From: Prosapia bicincta
Taxonomy: Eukaryota > Arthropoda > Insecta > Hemiptera > Cercopidae
Direction of reading: 5' to 3'
DNA length: 64,000 nt
Assembly (NCBI GenBank): GCA_036971475.1
Contig: JBAIZL010000005.1
Span: 251,005,823 to 251,069,822, forward strand
Of this stretch, positions 63,801 to 64,000 are shown piece after piece; within the stretch, counting starts at the first letter, position 1; each line of letters starts with the position of its first letter. The notes beneath the pieces are model-generated. The model saw nothing but the letters and a program-made list of their open reading frames with translations, searched no databases and was not told the origin of the DNA. A program made the translations under genes and the position numbers.

Positions 63801-64000
63801 AAATAGTAACAACTAATACCTAACTATTGAAGTAGTAATAAGTTAGTATTATTACTTTACTATAAGTATTCCTTAATAGTAGTAGCTATTAGTATTCCTA
63901 GTAATAAAATACTAAAATAGTAACAACTAATACCTAAATAAGTAAGTAGTAATAAGTTAGTATTATTACTTTACTATAAGTATTCCTTAATAGTAGTAGT
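60838..64000 (+). repeat. Right segment beyond the 6,978-bp duplication
   Basis: From about 60,682 to 62,128 this matches 58,630-60,076 at a 2,052-bp (18-unit) offset, but it lacks the AAAATGC change (61,161 reads AAAATAC) and the 342-bp deletion. It then runs through cassette A (61,383), the TATGGAAG/CTCTGA/TTATGAC units, cassette B (8-bp allele at 62,877, AAGAAG at 63,153) and the start of another cassette A at about 63,674. It therefore preserves the state before those two changes. The window ends 55 bp into a unit. Confidence 0.7.

Larger units (their letters stand above)
1..64000 (+). repeat. Satellite DNA array, 114-bp monomer, ~561 units, fills the window
   Basis: The sequence is a head-to-tail array of a 114-bp unit. 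The anchor GTAGTAATAAG recurs at 14, 128, 242, 356, 470 and so on to 63,946. The bookkeeping closes exactly: 559 x 114 bp + 25 x 8 bp + 7 x 1 bp - 1 bp = 63,932 bp, so no foreign insert is hidden. Consensus composition is A 49, T 42, G 12, C 11 (20% G+C) with no marked GC skew. Every unit is in the same orientation and I saw no inverted segment. Most units differ from the consensus at only a few positions. Both edges lie outside the window. Large arrays of this kind are known from eukaryotic centromeric, pericentromeric, subtelomeric or sex-chromosome heterochromatin; which applies here cannot be seen. No gene, tRNA, rRNA, transposon or microsatellite island interrupts it. Confidence 0.98.

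Noticed and set aside
1..64000. Possible protein-coding tandem repeat, since 114 = 38 codons
   Set aside because: Five of the six frames of the consensus unit contain several stop codons. The most open frame, on the minus strand, is interrupted in each unit by an adjacent TAG and TAA (reverse of unit positions 26-31); variants at these sites (for example near 1,065, 7,350, 8,271, 26,007, 28,289 and 53,224) leave at least one stop. ATG is also rare. No coding sequence is supported.
1..64000. CRISPR array
   Set aside because: There are no unique spacers. The whole 114-bp unit is repeated, so nothing distinguishes a direct repeat from a spacer, and no cas genes are present.
1..64000. Telomeric repeat or subtelomeric marker
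   Set aside because: No TTAGGG, TTAGG, TTTAGGG, TTAGGC or similar short telomere motif runs in tandem on either strand. A subtelomeric location remains possible but is not shown.
1..64000. Bacterial, plasmid or phage origin
   Set aside because: No open reading frame of useful length, RNA gene or replication gene is visible, and a 64-kb homogeneous 114-bp array is not known to me from such replicons. A eukaryotic satellite is the simpler reading, although the host cannot be named.

Overview
The whole 64 kb window is one uninterrupted, head-to-tail satellite DNA array. The repeat unit is 114 bp and about 20% G+C (my count of the consensus: A 49, T 42, G 12, C 11). Counting from an anchor at the GTAGTAATAAG motif, the first unit starts at 14 and the last at 63,946. 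That distance of 63,932 bp is accounted for exactly by 559 complete units of 114 bp, plus 25 copies of an 8-bp insertion allele, seven 1-bp insertions and one 1-bp deletion. A 13-bp partial unit precedes them and a 55-bp partial unit follows. This leaves no room for a gene, transposon, RNA gene or unique spacer. All units lie in the same orientation, and neither edge of the array is inside the window.

The organism cannot be named from this sequence. A strictly tandem array of more than 560 units with nested segmental duplications is typical of eukaryotic heterochromatin (centromeric, pericentromeric, subtelomeric or sex/B-chromosome blocks) in an AT-rich genome. It is not typical of a bacterial or phage replicon. 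I do not recognise the monomer as a published satellite family.

Layout: about 1-2,500 is monomeric, with scattered private mutations and little long-range order. About 2,500-11,000 mixes diverged units with early copies of two ordered strings of variant units. From about 11,000 to the end, the array is dominated by two higher-order cassettes. Cassette A is seven marked units, found complete 13 times with an invariant 650-bp spacing between first and last markers. Cassette B is marked by a GTAGTAAGAAG unit, found 19 times, usually with the 8-bp insertion. Both are shuffled by direct segmental duplications with periods of 1,262, 1,596, 1,718, 1,832, 2,175, 3,771 and 6,978 bp, plus an 8.1-kb block repeated at 16,352-bp spacing. 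Junctions are visible as chimeric units. Mutations shared or not shared between copies give a relative order of events: 2,175-bp duplication, then a T-to-C change, then 6,978-bp duplication.

The array carries no coding capacity: five of the six consensus frames have several stop codons per unit, and the sixth has an adjacent TAG-TAA pair. Its interest lies in the monomer architecture (every consensus G lies in AGT; three dyad symmetries per unit) and in the readable amplification history.
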